Assembly: GCA_004195635.1 (NCBI GenBank)
Contig: PSPT01000010.1
Coordinates: forward strand, 1 to 51,021
Length of the DNA: 51,021 nt
Source of the DNA: Methanobacteriota archaeon
Lineage (GTDB): Archaea; Thermoplasmatota; Poseidoniia; Poseidoniales; Poseidoniaceae
Direction of reading: 5' to 3'
In this document: positions 7,811 to 17,600 of the stretch, piece after piece
Position numbering within the stretch: position 1 is the stretch's first letter
Layout of the letters: every line of letters begins with the position of its first letter
Notes under the pieces: model-generated
The model's input: the letters and a program-made list of their open reading frames with translations, nothing else
What the model was told of the DNA's origin: nothing
Databases searched by the model: none
Program-made: the position numbers and the translations under genes

Positions 7811-8977
7811 GTGAGCATTGACAAAGGCGAAGATGCTGGGGCGGCCATGGGCGAGGACGTTGGTGAAAGCCAGAGCAAGGTTTCCCACAATCCTTTGCTT
7901 CATCTGCAAGGTATTGGTTTTCGTTACCGAATTCCACCGCAAAACCCAATTCTCTTTTGGCGGCACCGTTTTGGCCCAGGTGTCCACGACATTGACCTCC
8001 AATTAGAATCTGGTCAAATTGTTGGACTTGTCGGTCCTAATGGAGCAGGTAAAACTACATTAATGGAAATTCTCGCTGGGATAATTCCTCCTTCTTCTGG
8101 ACAGATATTGATTGCCGGCCATATTGCTTTGTCAGCAGGTGAATTGCCTCGCGGCAACTCTCAAATTGGCTTCATGCCAGAACAAGTTCGCTGGTCAGGA
8201 CCAGGTTCACCTCGTTCCGCATTAACTTGGGTTTCAACTCTTAGGGGAAGCCAGTCTGATGTGCAAAAACTTCTCAACTTAGTTGGGTTAAAAAATCGAG
8301 CTGATGACCCCTTGGATAATCTCTCCCAAGGTATGCGTCAACGCCTATCTATGGCTTGTGCCCTCCTCGGGAAGCCGCAAATCCTAATTTTAGATGAGCC
8401 GATGAACGGCTTGGATCCAGTGGCTCAAACCGCATTTCGTAATCTTTTACATCAACTCGCCAAAAAGGGGCATACAATTCTAGTTTCAAGTCATATGTTA
8501 GCCGAATTAGAAGATTTTGTAGACAGGATTGTAGTAATGCATAGAGGGCAAATCATTGCAGAAGGTACAATGAATGAACTTGAGGAATCGCTTGAACTGG
8601 GAATAAAATATAAGTTCAAAGGAATAGGTAAACTTCCTGAAAAAATCCTTAGCAGCTACCTTTCTCAGATTGAAACACTAGGTTGCCCCAGTGGTGAATG
8701 GGCAATCACTGCCAGCCTTTCTCAGCCCCACAATAGTAAAAAATCAAAATACAATAGCCAAAATTTGTTAATCTCAAAAATGGTTGAAGAATTGTCAATC
8801 TCAGGCACCCCACCTTATCTCGTTGAAGTTTCGCATCATAACTTGTCATCTATCCTTGCTGCTGCGACCGGAATGGAATCATCCGAAATTGGCCTTGAGT
8901 TGGATGAGCATGTAATGATTCCTTTAGCATTGAAATCTAGTCCGACTTATTATGAGGACGGGGGTGAAGAAGAATGA
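7811..8977 (+). CDS. ABC transporter ATP-binding protein
   Basis: 388 residues from a GTG at 7811; an in-frame ATG at 7847 is an alternative start. The ATPase motifs are complete: Walker A GPNGAGKTT at about 75-83, signature LSQGM at 171-175, Walker B ILILDEP at 191-197, then the H-loop in VSSHM. The domain order and the extra 130-residue C-terminal domain are those of the export-type ATPases that pair with ABC-2 permeases (CcmA/NatA-like). The ATG of the permease overlaps the stop by 4 bp (ATGA), so the two form one transporter. The substrate cannot be told; drug, lipid or surface-component export are all possible. Confidence 0.9.
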   Translation: MSIDKGEDAGAAMGEDVGESQSKVSHNPLLHLQGIGFRYRIPPQNPILFWRHRFGPGVHDIDLQLESGQIVGLVGPNGAGKTTLMEILAGIIPPSSGQILIAGHIALSAGELPRGNSQIGFMPEQVRWSGPGSPRSALTWVSTLRGSQSDVQKLLNLVGLKNRADDPLDNLSQGMRQRLSMACALLGKPQILILDEPMNGLDPVAQTAFRNLLHQLAKKGHTILVSSHMLAELEDFVDRIVVMHRGQIIAEGTMNELEESLELGIKYKFKGIGKLPEKILSSYLSQIETLGCPSGEWAITASLSQPHNSKKSKYNSQNLLISKMVEELSISGTPPYLVEVSHHNLSSILAAATGMESSEIGLELDEHVMIPLALKSSPTYYEDGGEEE

Positions 8978-9861
8978 CTTCAAAGCAAATCAAGAACCCT
9001 CCCTCACCTCTCACTGCTCCGCTTACTCCACCAATGCGCATGCAAAGGCTGATGGCAATGGTTGGACAGTACCTCGAATTGCACTTTTTTACAACTCGAA
9101 GTATGGTGCTATGGCCTGTGCTTACCCTGTTTATACTCGGTTCTTGTTGGGGTCTTTCAGATCCTGAAGCAATTCTTCCAGGTGGGATAAATGCAGACAC
9201 ACCTTTTGAAGTATTATTCATTGCTTCTGGTTTCATCTTACTTTCGGCAACACTCGGAGTTGTACTGGTCGGATTTGATGGGATTTCTCGCAAGCGTTCA
9301 TCAGGTGCATTAGCAATTGAACTATCACAGACTACCCATCGCCAAGATTACGGATTGGCTCTTTTATTAGGGACTTGGGGGGTAATCGCAATACCTACTC
9401 TCCTATTATCCTGTATTGGCATTACACTCATATTTGCTCAGATGGGTTTGTGGCCCAGTGTTGCTGAAATCTCCCTCTATTTGTTAGCAACATCACTCGT
9501 CCTTCTTTGGTATGCAGCAATACAACTGTTAGCATCTTCTTGGGCTGAGGACATGGGTAGTGCAATTGCAATTGGCATAGGGACATGGTTAGTTTTCACC
9601 CTCATGTGGGTACTTGTCACTGTAGTCATTGCAGGACTTCTCGGTGTTGATGTAAGCGATACTTCAAACGACTCCTATCTACAGTTGACAACTTTAGTTG
9701 ACTTATTCAGCCCTAATGGTGTTTACCAAATGCTACTTGAATTACAACTGCAAGGGGATTTGGGTGGGCGTACAGTAAACTCATTTCAGACTTGGATTGC
9801 GGCTTTTGCTTGGACGGTATTGCCGATTTGGTTATATCTAAGGCGACTTTGCAGAATCTAG
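8974..9861 (+). CDS. ABC-2 type permease
   Basis: 295 residues with about six hydrophobic segments, beginning near residue 45 (MVLWPVLTLFILGSCW) and including FIASGFILLSATLGVVLVGF, VIAIPTLLLSCIGITLIFA, ISLYLLATSLVLLWYAAIQL, AIAIGIGTWLVFTLMWVLVT and a final WIAAFAWTVLPIWLYLRR. After helix 2 it has RKRSSGALAIELSQ, which resembles the GxxxxELLLS-type coupling segment seen in ABC-2 permeases. It overlaps the ATPase gene by 4 bp and is followed 89 bp later by the surface protein at 9951, in the same direction. Confidence 0.85.
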   Translation: MTSKQIKNPPSPLTAPLTPPMRMQRLMAMVGQYLELHFFTTRSMVLWPVLTLFILGSCWGLSDPEAILPGGINADTPFEVLFIASGFILLSATLGVVLVGFDGISRKRSSGALAIELSQTTHRQDYGLALLLGTWGVIAIPTLLLSCIGITLIFAQMGLWPSVAEISLYLLATSLVLLWYAAIQLLASSWAEDMGSAIAIGIGTWLVFTLMWVLVTVVIAGLLGVDVSDTSNDSYLQLTTLVDLFSPNGVYQMLLELQLQGDLGGRTVNSFQTWIAAFAWTVLPIWLYLRRLCRI

Positions 9862-9950
9862 TTTTTGTAAACCACCTTTTTGGTGCAATTGTTGTTATCA
9901 AGTGTTCTCAAAGCGAAACACCTTTTGCTAAGCAGGACTGTCGCAAGCAT

Positions 9951-11894
9951 ATGGGAAGCAATATCTCACGCAATATGACCGCAGGGCTCGGATTATTTTT
10001 GACCTTGCTAATGTTAGCCTCAACAATCAACATCACCCAACTTTCTTCTCCTCTTGAAGTTGAAGAAGCAGATGGGCGACAAGCAATGGAAGTTGATTGT
10101 TCAAGCTACACTTTTGAAGAATTATTTATCTATGACCATGCATTGTACTCCCTTTCATTTGATTCTGACTGGCAAACCGCATGGCTTGAAGCAAGGGCTT
10201 GGGTTAACGGAAGCAATTCAGCAGAATTACGAGCAAATCTAGATGGTCTTCTCGATGGCGTTCCAGGCGGAAATAATTCCTGGCTCTCAACCGATGAGAG
10301 AGAAGCAGTTCGCGAGGTAGGGCCAGATTGTGTTGGTGACATGGCTACACGGATTGGCATTAGAGAAGGTGTATCACATCGTTCATCTTCAGCCGATTCA
10401 ACGGGAATAGATTGGAATGATTTAGAATGGTATTCCAATGGAATCGTTTTGGATGAAGTTAATCTTATTCCGACAGGACACTCTCAAGAAAGGTCATGTC
10501 AAAACCTTGGCAGTAGCACTGATTGTAAAGAAGTACCAGTTTCAATTACCGACAATATGGAATTATTGATTGAAGAAAAAGCAGGTGAAGATAAGAATAT
10601 TGATTTCAACAAATTGCCCAATAATGGCCAATCAAATTTCACACTGGCGATTAATACTACTAATATGACTAGTACTACATTTCAAATAACATTCCCTGCA
10701 ATCAATGGTCTTAGAATTTCTGCTTGGGAAGTTACTGAAGATGGTGTAACAATCGACTCAACATCTGAACCCAATGAAATAATTGGCGGAGATGGGTCAC
10801 TCACAGTAATTTGGGAAAATACCTACGATTCGACCGATTGGCCGATGGTTCAGGAGTTATTCATAGACTTTACAACACATGCCCCAGATACAAATGATCC
10901 ACCAGTTTGGGCAGCCTCTGCGCCAACAAATGGCACTCTAATACCATTCGTAAATGAAGGCTCAGAGGTAATTCTTCTTACTGCCTCACAAATGTCAAGC
11001 ATGGCTATTGATGACGACCCAGTAAGTATTTCTTGTGAAGGGCCAATTGGATGGATATTTTCAATATCATTGGATGGAGATTTAATGGTAACTCCAAATG
11101 GTGAAAGTGCAGATGTAACTTGCGTTGCAGTTGACAGATATGATGTTGAAAGTGATAGTCGTACATGGAAAGTAGCACAACCCTTTTCCTTATCTGCAAC
11201 AACAATTGAGGATATTGATTCTATTGACATTACAATTGAACCAAGTTCCTTCATTTCAGGACTTGACATTACGATGAGTGGAGTGCAAGATGGACGTTCA
11301 AGTACGGTAATTTCCGAATCTGGTATTTCTTCTTCAACAATGAAAACATTAACTTTAGCAGGTCTTTCACCAGGTGATTTCACATTAGCCGTTTCTTCTA
11401 CTGCCAGTGGCATGCTGGATTGGAGTGCAAACTTTGACATTGGCCTTTCCAAGTTGAGCCAACCTCCAGTGGTTACTCTAGGCCAAACTCTTGCCGGTGA
11501 TAATGGCACATGGGACTCCAGTGGATACACATATTCAATCTCAGGTACTTTCTATGATGCAGATGGTGAAGCGGTTAGTTTTGTATTGAGTGTTTGTGGC
11601 TTCCCTTCACAGAATATTAACCAACAAGGAGCAAATTGGAATGCTGATGTAAGTGTTGCTGGATGTACTGATCATTCAGCATATTTAGTCACCCTAACCG
11701 CTACAGACGAAAGTGGCGCTTCTTCTATACTTGAAGTCAATGTTCTCCCACCTGGAGCATCTCCTACTGACAATAGTGGCGGTTCAAATACATCTCCGCC
11801 CGAAGCCGAAGGAGGACTTCCTGCTCCTGGTATTGTCATTACAATCACCAGCCTTCTTGGAGCAGTACTATTCTTCTCTCGCCGTGAAGAATAA
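9951..11894 (+). CDS. Surface protein with N-terminal anchor/signal and LPAPG-TM-RR C terminus
   Basis: From the ATG at 9951 the protein is 647 residues; the frame is open to 9792 but that part overlaps the permease gene. Residues about 8-30 (TAGLGLFLTLLMLASTINI) are a signal peptide or anchor. The middle is acidic, rich in Ser/Thr and has paired Cys, with beta-sandwich-like segments, one starting near PPVWAASAPTNGTLIPF (cadherin- or Ig-like) and another near TLGQTLAGDNGTWDSSGYTY. The end is tripartite: a Ser/Pro/Gly linker, LPAPG at 623-627, a hydrophobic stretch at 628-642, and SRREE. This resembles archaeal or bacterial C-terminal sorting signals processed by archaeosortase-type enzymes. 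It could alternatively be a plain membrane anchor. It may be a client of the ABC transporter just upstream. Confidence 0.75.
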   Translation: MGSNISRNMTAGLGLFLTLLMLASTINITQLSSPLEVEEADGRQAMEVDCSSYTFEELFIYDHALYSLSFDSDWQTAWLEARAWVNGSNSAELRANLDGLLDGVPGGNNSWLSTDEREAVREVGPDCVGDMATRIGIREGVSHRSSSADSTGIDWNDLEWYSNGIVLDEVNLIPTGHSQERSCQNLGSSTDCKEVPVSITDNMELLIEEKAGEDKNIDFNKLPNNGQSNFTLAINTTNMTSTTFQITFPAINGLRISAWEVTEDGVTIDSTSEPNEIIGGDGSLTVIWENTYDSTDWPMVQELFIDFTTHAPDTNDPPVWAASAPTNGTLIPFVNEGSEVILLTASQMSSMAIDDDPVSISCEGPIGWIFSISLDGDLMVTPNGESADVTCVAVDRYDVESDSRTWKVAQPFSLSATTIEDIDSIDITIEPSSFISGLDITMSGVQDGRSSTVISESGISSSTMKTLTLAGLSPGDFTLAVSSTASGMLDWSANFDIGLSKLSQPPVVTLGQTLAGDNGTWDSSGYTYSISGTFYDADGEAVSFVLSVCGFPSQNINQQGANWNADVSVAGCTDHSAYLVTLTATDESGASSILEVNVLPPGASPTDNSGGSNTSPPEAEGGLPAPGIVITITSLLGAVLFFSRREE

Positions 11895-11967
11895 TTAACT
11901 TATTCCAATAATTTGCAACCGGCGGTTTGAAACGAGAGAGGCCGGCCGCAAGTATTGGAGGACTACT

Positions 11968-13371
11968 ATGTTCAAGGGCCAAGTTGAGAGACCAAGTCAC
12001 GAAGGTGGATTATTAGTTGCCTTTACAGGTTCAGCACCTGCCTTAGGCTCACACATCGTGGATGAGGGAGATAATTGGGTCGGTAAAGTTGACAGTGTAA
12101 TTGGACATATCAGCAACCCCATGATACATCTTGTTTCTCTTGGACGAGGAGTAACTCCTGAAGAAATGGTCGGGAAGGATGTAAAAATCCGTCCGCGAAA
12201 TGAACGCCAAGAAAGCAACCACAGTAGTGACCGCAGAGATGACTCTCGTGGTAGCGATAGAGGCGACCGCAGATTCAATGACCGTGGTGGTGACCGTAGA
12301 GGAAATGACCGCGGTGGTGACCGTGGTGATGACCGTAGAGGAAATGACCGTAGGTCTGATGGCCGAGGCGGTAGAGATTCCAATCAAAATGGTGGCGACT
12401 GGATTTGTCCACGTTGCAAAAATGACAATTTTGCCCGCCGTACAATTTGTAATCGTTGTGAAGCAATCCGTCCAGAGGGAATGGGCAGCAATGGTGGAGA
12501 TAGCCGTGGCGGCGACAGGCGCGATAGTGGAAGAAGTGATCGTAGATTCAATGACCGTGGTGGCGACCGACGAGGTGGCGACCGTGGAGGAAACCGAGGC
12601 GGCAGGGATTCCAATCAAAATGACGGTGACTGGATTTGTCCACGTTGTAAAAATGACAATTTTGCCCGAAGGACAGAATGTAACCGATGCGAAGCCCCAC
12701 GCCCAGGCGGCGGTGCAAGTAGAGGTGGAGACCGTAGAGGTGGAGACCGTGGTGGAAGTAGAGATTTCAGAGACCGTGGTGGAGACCGTAGAGGTGGAGA
12801 CCGTGGTGGAAGTAGAGATTTCAGAGACCGTGGTGGAAACCGAGGCGGTGACCGCAGAGATAGCCGAAACCAAGATGGTGGCGGAAATACCGATGTGAAG
12901 CCAGGCGATTGGGAATGTCCAAAGTGCAAAAATAATAATTTTGCTCGTCGAGATGAATGTAATCGTTGTGAATCTCCCCGCCCTGGTGGCGGTGGAAGAG
13001 GTGGAGACCGTAGAGGTGGAGACCGTAGAGGTGGAGACCGTAGAGGTGGAGACCGAGGTGGAAGTAGAGATTTCAGTGACCGTGGTGGAAACCGAGGCGG
13101 CGACCGTGGTGGAAACCGAGGCGGCGACCGTGGTGGCGACCGCAATGGAAACCGAGGTGGAGACCGAGGTGGAAGTAGAGATTTCAGTGACCGAGGTGGA
13201 AGCGACCGTAAATTCGGTGAACGACCAAGTGGCGGAAATAGTAAACCCCGCCCTCAACGCGAAAAAGATACCCGTCGTAGTGGTGGAGATAATACCCAAA
13301 AAAAGAGCCCTCATCATTTTAGAAATAGAATGCCAAGAAACCCATTCAAGCGCCGTAATAATGACGAATGA
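11968..13371 (+). CDS. Gar1-domain protein with three RanBP2-type zinc fingers and RGG repeats
   Basis: 467 residues. Residues 1-75 match the small beta-barrel of Gar1 ([17 protein letters not shown] corresponds to the conserved G-V-D-V-F-G-P-P-Y-V core), the H/ACA guide RNP subunit that helps pseudouridylation. Three nearly identical zinc fingers follow, starting near residues 144, 221 and 314, each of the form DWxCPxCKNxNFARRxxCNRC. This fits the RanBP2 consensus W-x-C-x2-C-x3-N-x6-C-x2-C, a family that binds single-stranded RNA. Between and after them are long Arg/Gly/Asp repeats ([14 protein letters not shown]), very like the RGG regions of TAF15/FUS, ending in a basic tail ([16 protein letters not shown]). 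A TTGGAGGA ribosome site precedes the ATG. Archaeal Gar1 proteins are normally about 80-100 residues and lack all but the first part. Confidence 0.85.
   Translation: MFKGQVERPSHEGGLLVAFTGSAPALGSHIVDEGDNWVGKVDSVIGHISNPMIHLVSLGRGVTPEEMVGKDVKIRPRNERQESNHSSDRRDDSRGSDRGDRRFNDRGGDRRGNDRGGDRGDDRRGNDRRSDGRGGRDSNQNGGDWICPRCKNDNFARRTICNRCEAIRPEGMGSNGGDSRGGDRRDSGRSDRRFNDRGGDRRGGDRGGNRGGRDSNQNDGDWICPRCKNDNFARRTECNRCEAPRPGGGASRGGDRRGGDRGGSRDFRDRGGDRRGGDRGGSRDFRDRGGNRGGDRRDSRNQDGGGNTDVKPGDWECPKCKNNNFARRDECNRCESPRPGGGGRGGDRRGGDRRGGDRRGGDRGGSRDFSDRGGNRGGDRGGNRGGDRGGDRNGNRGGDRGGSRDFSDRGGSDRKFGERPSGGNSKPRPQREKDTRRSGGDNTQKKSPHHFRNRMPRNPFKRRNNDE
12724..12831 (+). repeat. Perfect 54-bp tandem duplication in the RGG region
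   Basis: A 54-bp unit beginning GGTGGAGACCGTAGAGGTGG is present at 12724-12777 and again at 12778-12831, encoding the same 18 residues twice. The surrounding DNA, 12240-12360 and 12990-13200, is made of shorter units (GGTGGAGACCGTAGA, GGAAACCGAGGCGGCGACCG). This is minisatellite DNA inside a gene, a likely site of copy-number change by slippage. Confidence 0.9.
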
Positions 13372-13380
13372 GGTGAGTAA

Positions 13381-14424
13381 TTGAGCAAGGTTGACCGAGC
13401 CGAAGAGCATTATTTGGATGCATTAGAGGCCATGGATGATAGCGATATTGAAGGTGCATTATCTTGCGCAAGAAAGGCTACAAAAGCCGACTCTCAACAT
13501 GCAGAAGCATGGTGGCTGATTTCAGGCCTAGAACTTCCAAAGGATAGCCCTCCTAATCTAATTCAAGCATCTCGTAGTCTTTCTGCCTGTCGAAAAGCAA
13601 TTGCACTTGAACCAAGCAATAACGATGCATGGGTAAGAGGGGGACAATTACTCGCTGATGAATTAGGTATGTATGAAGAGGCTTTGATTTGGTGGCAAAA
13701 TCGCCGTGAACTAGTGCCATATGACCCTGTTGCAGTGATTGAACAATCAGCATTATTAGCAGACATGGGCATATATGGTAAGGCCTCAGTTCACCTAAAG
13801 CAAATTTTTGACCTCGATCTCGAAGTTTCTCCTAAACAATACCAAAGAATTGCTCGCCTACATAGCACAATGTCTAAAGCAGCCGAACAAGATCCTATTG
13901 AGCACTTTAAGCCGTGGGAGAAACGTCACCCAGGGTGGTCAATGATCGAATTAAGGAAAAATAAAAACCCCGTAAGTGAATCTCTAATTTTTTTACTGGT
14001 AACTTCACCCTTTTTAGTTATGGAAATGTGGTTGGCAAATAGTCTTAATAATGCTGGCTTTTTTGGTTTTTGCTTAACTTCTTTGGTAGTATTATTTACT
14101 GTAATGATTGGTATGCGCTTCTCAAGAAAATTATTCCACCGCGTAAACAAACCTGCATTTGATTTGGTTAGAGCCCAAGACATTGAGACAACTTCGGGAT
14201 ATATTGTGATTCCAGAAGAAATTCGTACCAGCAAAATGTACATGTCTATTCTTTCCCGACGAACAAAAGCTTTCCAAGAGCGAACTCTTTCAATAGTTGA
14301 TGAAGGAAAGGTTTTGCCAAAGGGTTGGACACCCTCCATTCCAAATCTTGAAATTGAAATAATTGATTATGAGGAGGACATTGATGAAGATGAGGTCGAT
14401 GTCCCTGGTTTTGAAGAAGAGTAA
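13381..14424 (+). CDS. TPR protein with two membrane helices
   Basis: 347 residues from a TTG start, chosen because GAGGTG lies 7 bases upstream, overlapping the end of the Gar1-like gene. Residues 1-165 are TPR-like helical repeats (EEHYLDALEAMDDSDIEGAL, DAWVRGGQLLADELGMYEEA). Two hydrophobic helices follow at about 200-217 and 224-243 (LIFLLVTSPFLVMEM, FFGFCLTSLVVLFTVMIG), then a soluble domain and a strongly acidic C terminus (DEDEVDVPGFEEE). The TPR part should be cytoplasmic and act as a docking platform. The 9-bp gap to the preceding gene suggests cotranscription, so it may connect the RNA-binding protein to the membrane. Function otherwise unknown. Confidence 0.75.
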   Translation: MSKVDRAEEHYLDALEAMDDSDIEGALSCARKATKADSQHAEAWWLISGLELPKDSPPNLIQASRSLSACRKAIALEPSNNDAWVRGGQLLADELGMYEEALIWWQNRRELVPYDPVAVIEQSALLADMGIYGKASVHLKQIFDLDLEVSPKQYQRIARLHSTMSKAAEQDPIEHFKPWEKRHPGWSMIELRKNKNPVSESLIFLLVTSPFLVMEMWLANSLNNAGFFGFCLTSLVVLFTVMIGMRFSRKLFHRVNKPAFDLVRAQDIETTSGYIVIPEEIRTSKMYMSILSRRTKAFQERTLSIVDEGKVLPKGWTPSIPNLEIEIIDYEEDIDEDEVDVPGFEEE

Positions 14425-14582
14425 CTGCCCTTTCTAAACTAATTCCCTCTCGAGAGTAAACTAATATCTCAACTTCTACCTCTCTATTCTATCTTCAACT
14501 ATGTCATGCATGGTTAAAGTTTACACTCCTGTATATTGCATGGCAATTTACAAAGCGTTTGTAGATGTAGAGATATTGCTTA

Positions 14583-14620
14583 CTACAGTTGCTGCTGCTG
14601 TTGCTGCTGGAAATGCCCAG
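14583..14620 (-). repeat. CAG/CAA run encoding a C-terminal poly-Gln
   Basis: The last codons of the giant surface protein are seven Gln in a row (QQQQQQQL), encoded by mixed CAG/CAA, seen on the plus strand as a run of TTGCTGCTGCTG. It is the only homopolymer amino-acid run of this kind in the window. Confidence 0.8.
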
Positions 14621-17600
14621 CATATTGCTGGGCATAAGCCCTCGCCGTTTGCTCGGGGTATCCTTGAGCAATGAGTTGTTGCACATATGCTTCCATTGGG
14701 TCCATTTGAGCAACTCCACCATAGCCAGCATCCATTGTGCCGAAACCATCTCCTGCATCGTCATCGCCACCGCGACGAAGTACCATCATGGATAAGATAA
14801 CGATAATGACGAGAAGTAGTCCTCCGCCCCCTATGAGGTAAAGCAAAGTATTATCTCCACCATTTTCGTCAGTAGCGCTGCTTGTACTTGGCTCAGTCCA
14901 TTCACCTGTATCAGGATTGTAGGTCCAAGCACCTTCCCAAACACACTGGTTAGAGGCATCGAGTTCCCATTGTCCACCCGCTTGCAATGCTACAGTTGGC
15001 ACTTCAACACCCTTACATGCCGGCATTTCAATTTCAACATACTTGTAGATAGTCCACTTAGAACCATCGCCTTCAATGACCTTAATGTAAATAGTTTGAG
15101 TCCGGCTGACATTGGTGAATAAATCATCTATTTTTAGGCCAATACTGAATGTATCTCCATCTCCCAATCCAATTTGTCCAGAGCCGACAGGTGGTGCAGT
15201 TTGGTTCCACGCGCCATCTTCGTCCTTCATCTTCAACTTATTATTTGGAGTTGTGTTGAGGCTTTCGCTATCAAGGGCAATTTCAATCTTCACATCTGAT
15301 CCCTCCGCACCGGACTGAACTTGTCCTGCAATGAAAATCCATTCTGAATCAACCCTACTATTGTTGATGGTCGGGTCAATAGTTACGACAGGGGCATCAT
15401 CACCATATCCTTCGGGTACAACCACGAAGTAAAGTCTGTATTTTTCAGAGGTTTTTCCCGCTTGGTCATAAACGATTAATTCAATTCTGATTTGGTTTTC
15501 TGCAAATCCACCTTCATCAACGGTTGAGTTTTTAAAGCGATATGTCCATGCTCCGCCAAGAACACCTAATTCAGAGAAGGAGTGTCCTTCCAAAGTGTCA
15601 GGGTCATCGCCGAAGGGATAGTCAAAGAAGACGGTCCATTGATAGGTTTTGATTCCATTACCTTCCAGGGCATCGGGGTCAAAACTGTTTGATGCATCAA
15701 ATTGAATATCTACATCGCCGGTTTCTCCTAGTTGAACTTCATAGATGTTCCACTCTTTACCACCAACTGTTTTTGTGCCACGTAGGCTTAATTGGTCAGC
15801 GTAGGATTGATCTTCAATTACTGTAGCATTTGCTTCTGGGCGCGATTCGTCGGCATTTACATCACTTGTTGTTAGGTTAATGCTGACCACACGCGCATGA
15901 CCCCATTGGTCATGTAAGAATAGTGTGAGAGTCCATGCTGCTGCAGAGCCTTGTAAACAATCATTATTTGGGTCTGGGTCTGGATTACAGAATGATGCAC
16001 TTGGTGTTTGAGCATCGGTATGGTCTGGATCAGCACTCTGTTGGGTTCCATCCCAATTTGTCGGACCATCTAGTATCCAATCTGCATCAAGTTGAGCGCT
16101 CACTCCATCAGCAGCAAAGCCGAAGTTAAGAGTTGAAGAACTCTTCATGAAGCGAATCGCATAGTGGTCCGAAGTGGTACCATCATTTTCATCAGGCACT
16201 TCACCGTTTATCGTAATATCAAATCCATTTCCTGCCGCACCGAAGTTTACTGGGTAAGGTGAAACCTTGTAGGCAAGCATGTTGCCCAACAGTGGCATGG
16301 TTGTTGAGTTAAATGGATCACTATAAAATTCAACATCAATTGTGGTTAAGATTAGACCACCTTGTTGATATCCACAAACTGCGAGTAGCGATTTGGTGCT
16401 ATCTGTTTCATCGGACATCAAACTTTGGAATTGGCCTCCCTTGAGCATTGTATCTCCACAAATTTTTGGAACTTCTTGGGTTCCTACCTTATTTGTGTCA
16501 ATTACCGCTTGAGTTACAGTGTGGTCAACTTCGAATCCATTAAAGTTTTCAAGGTTAACATTATCGAAAAGTGGGTGGTAAGGGTCATCAAAGTTAAGGT
16601 CATTGTAGGTTACTTGTTCACCTGCAGAATCTCTATTGCTAATGTCAACTTGGAAAGGCAGTCGGTCTGGTTGGTAATAATTTTCATATGCTCCTAAGTG
16701 CATTTGAACAGTTCCACCTGCAGACATGAAATTCTCCAATGTTTGTTGATTTGCTGATTCACCAAGTAACTTGTAAAATCCTTTTCCTCCAGCAGAGACA
16801 TCCATTGCTTGCTCGTTCGATTGCCATGGGATGAGAATTTTCTCATAATGAGTCAACCAACCGGAGTCAAAGTATGTGCTCCAATCACTCGTGGTATATG
16901 TTGTGTAGGACATTCCCATTCCAGCCAAGTCTCGCTTTACATTGTGAAGACGTCCTTGGGGTGTTGGGTTCGATAGAATTGCAATGTCTATGGAGTTAGC
17001 AAAGGTTGCTTGGAAGTAATTAATGTTTCCAGATGGGCTGCCGTCTACTAATTCTGCATCAAAGGAAATGTTGTAGGTCAATCCATCTTGCCATCCATCC
17101 CATCCAGTGAAAGCAACAGTAGTTCTTTCATGAGAGTCAAGTGAAGTTAGTGAACCACCATTTGCCTGTGTGGAATAGACTTCACTTCCGCTACTCAGCT
17201 CAGTAACATGCATATTAAATCGGTAATCACCAGCAAGCACACCATTTGTTGCACTAAATTCGTAATCATGGGTCAAAGCACTGTCAATTGGTAATGTACA
17301 AGGCAATGTAACATCATTCAAACAGGTAAGGCTATTCGGCTTTCCAAGAGTAATGTTAACACTTTCTACAGTGAAAATAACTCTTTCAATGTTATTTGCC
17401 TCATTGAATTCGTCTTCTCCATACCAATTGGTTCCTTGAGTAGTATTATCAAAAATACTTTCAACTTGAATCATGTATACTCCAGCAGAGAAGTCATGAG
17501 TTCCCACGGTTAGGGTTTGTTCTTCCTCTGCATCAAGGCCACTCACTGAAGATGAGTAAACTGCATCTTGAACAAAAGTGAATTCCTCAATTGTGATATT

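Noticed and set aside
10850-11530. 226-codon minus-strand frame inside the surface protein
   Set aside because: Antisense shadow of the acidic Ser/Thr-rich gene; no start signal and no domain.
12200-12898. 233-codon open frame on the plus strand inside the RGG gene
   Set aside because: It is a shifted frame of the same repeats, giving Val/Glu/Thr monotony with no domain; the Gar1 and zinc-finger frame is clearly the coding one.
11997-13145. CRISPR-like regular repeats
   Set aside because: The repeats are coding, in frame, without spacers of constant length and without cas genes.
12049-13410. 453-codon open frame on the minus strand opposite the RGG gene
   Set aside because: It arises because the RGG codons (GGT/GGA, CGT, GAC) read as Ser/Thr/Val on the other strand without stops. 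It has no start signal, and its Ser/Thr/Val content is a mirror of the repeat.
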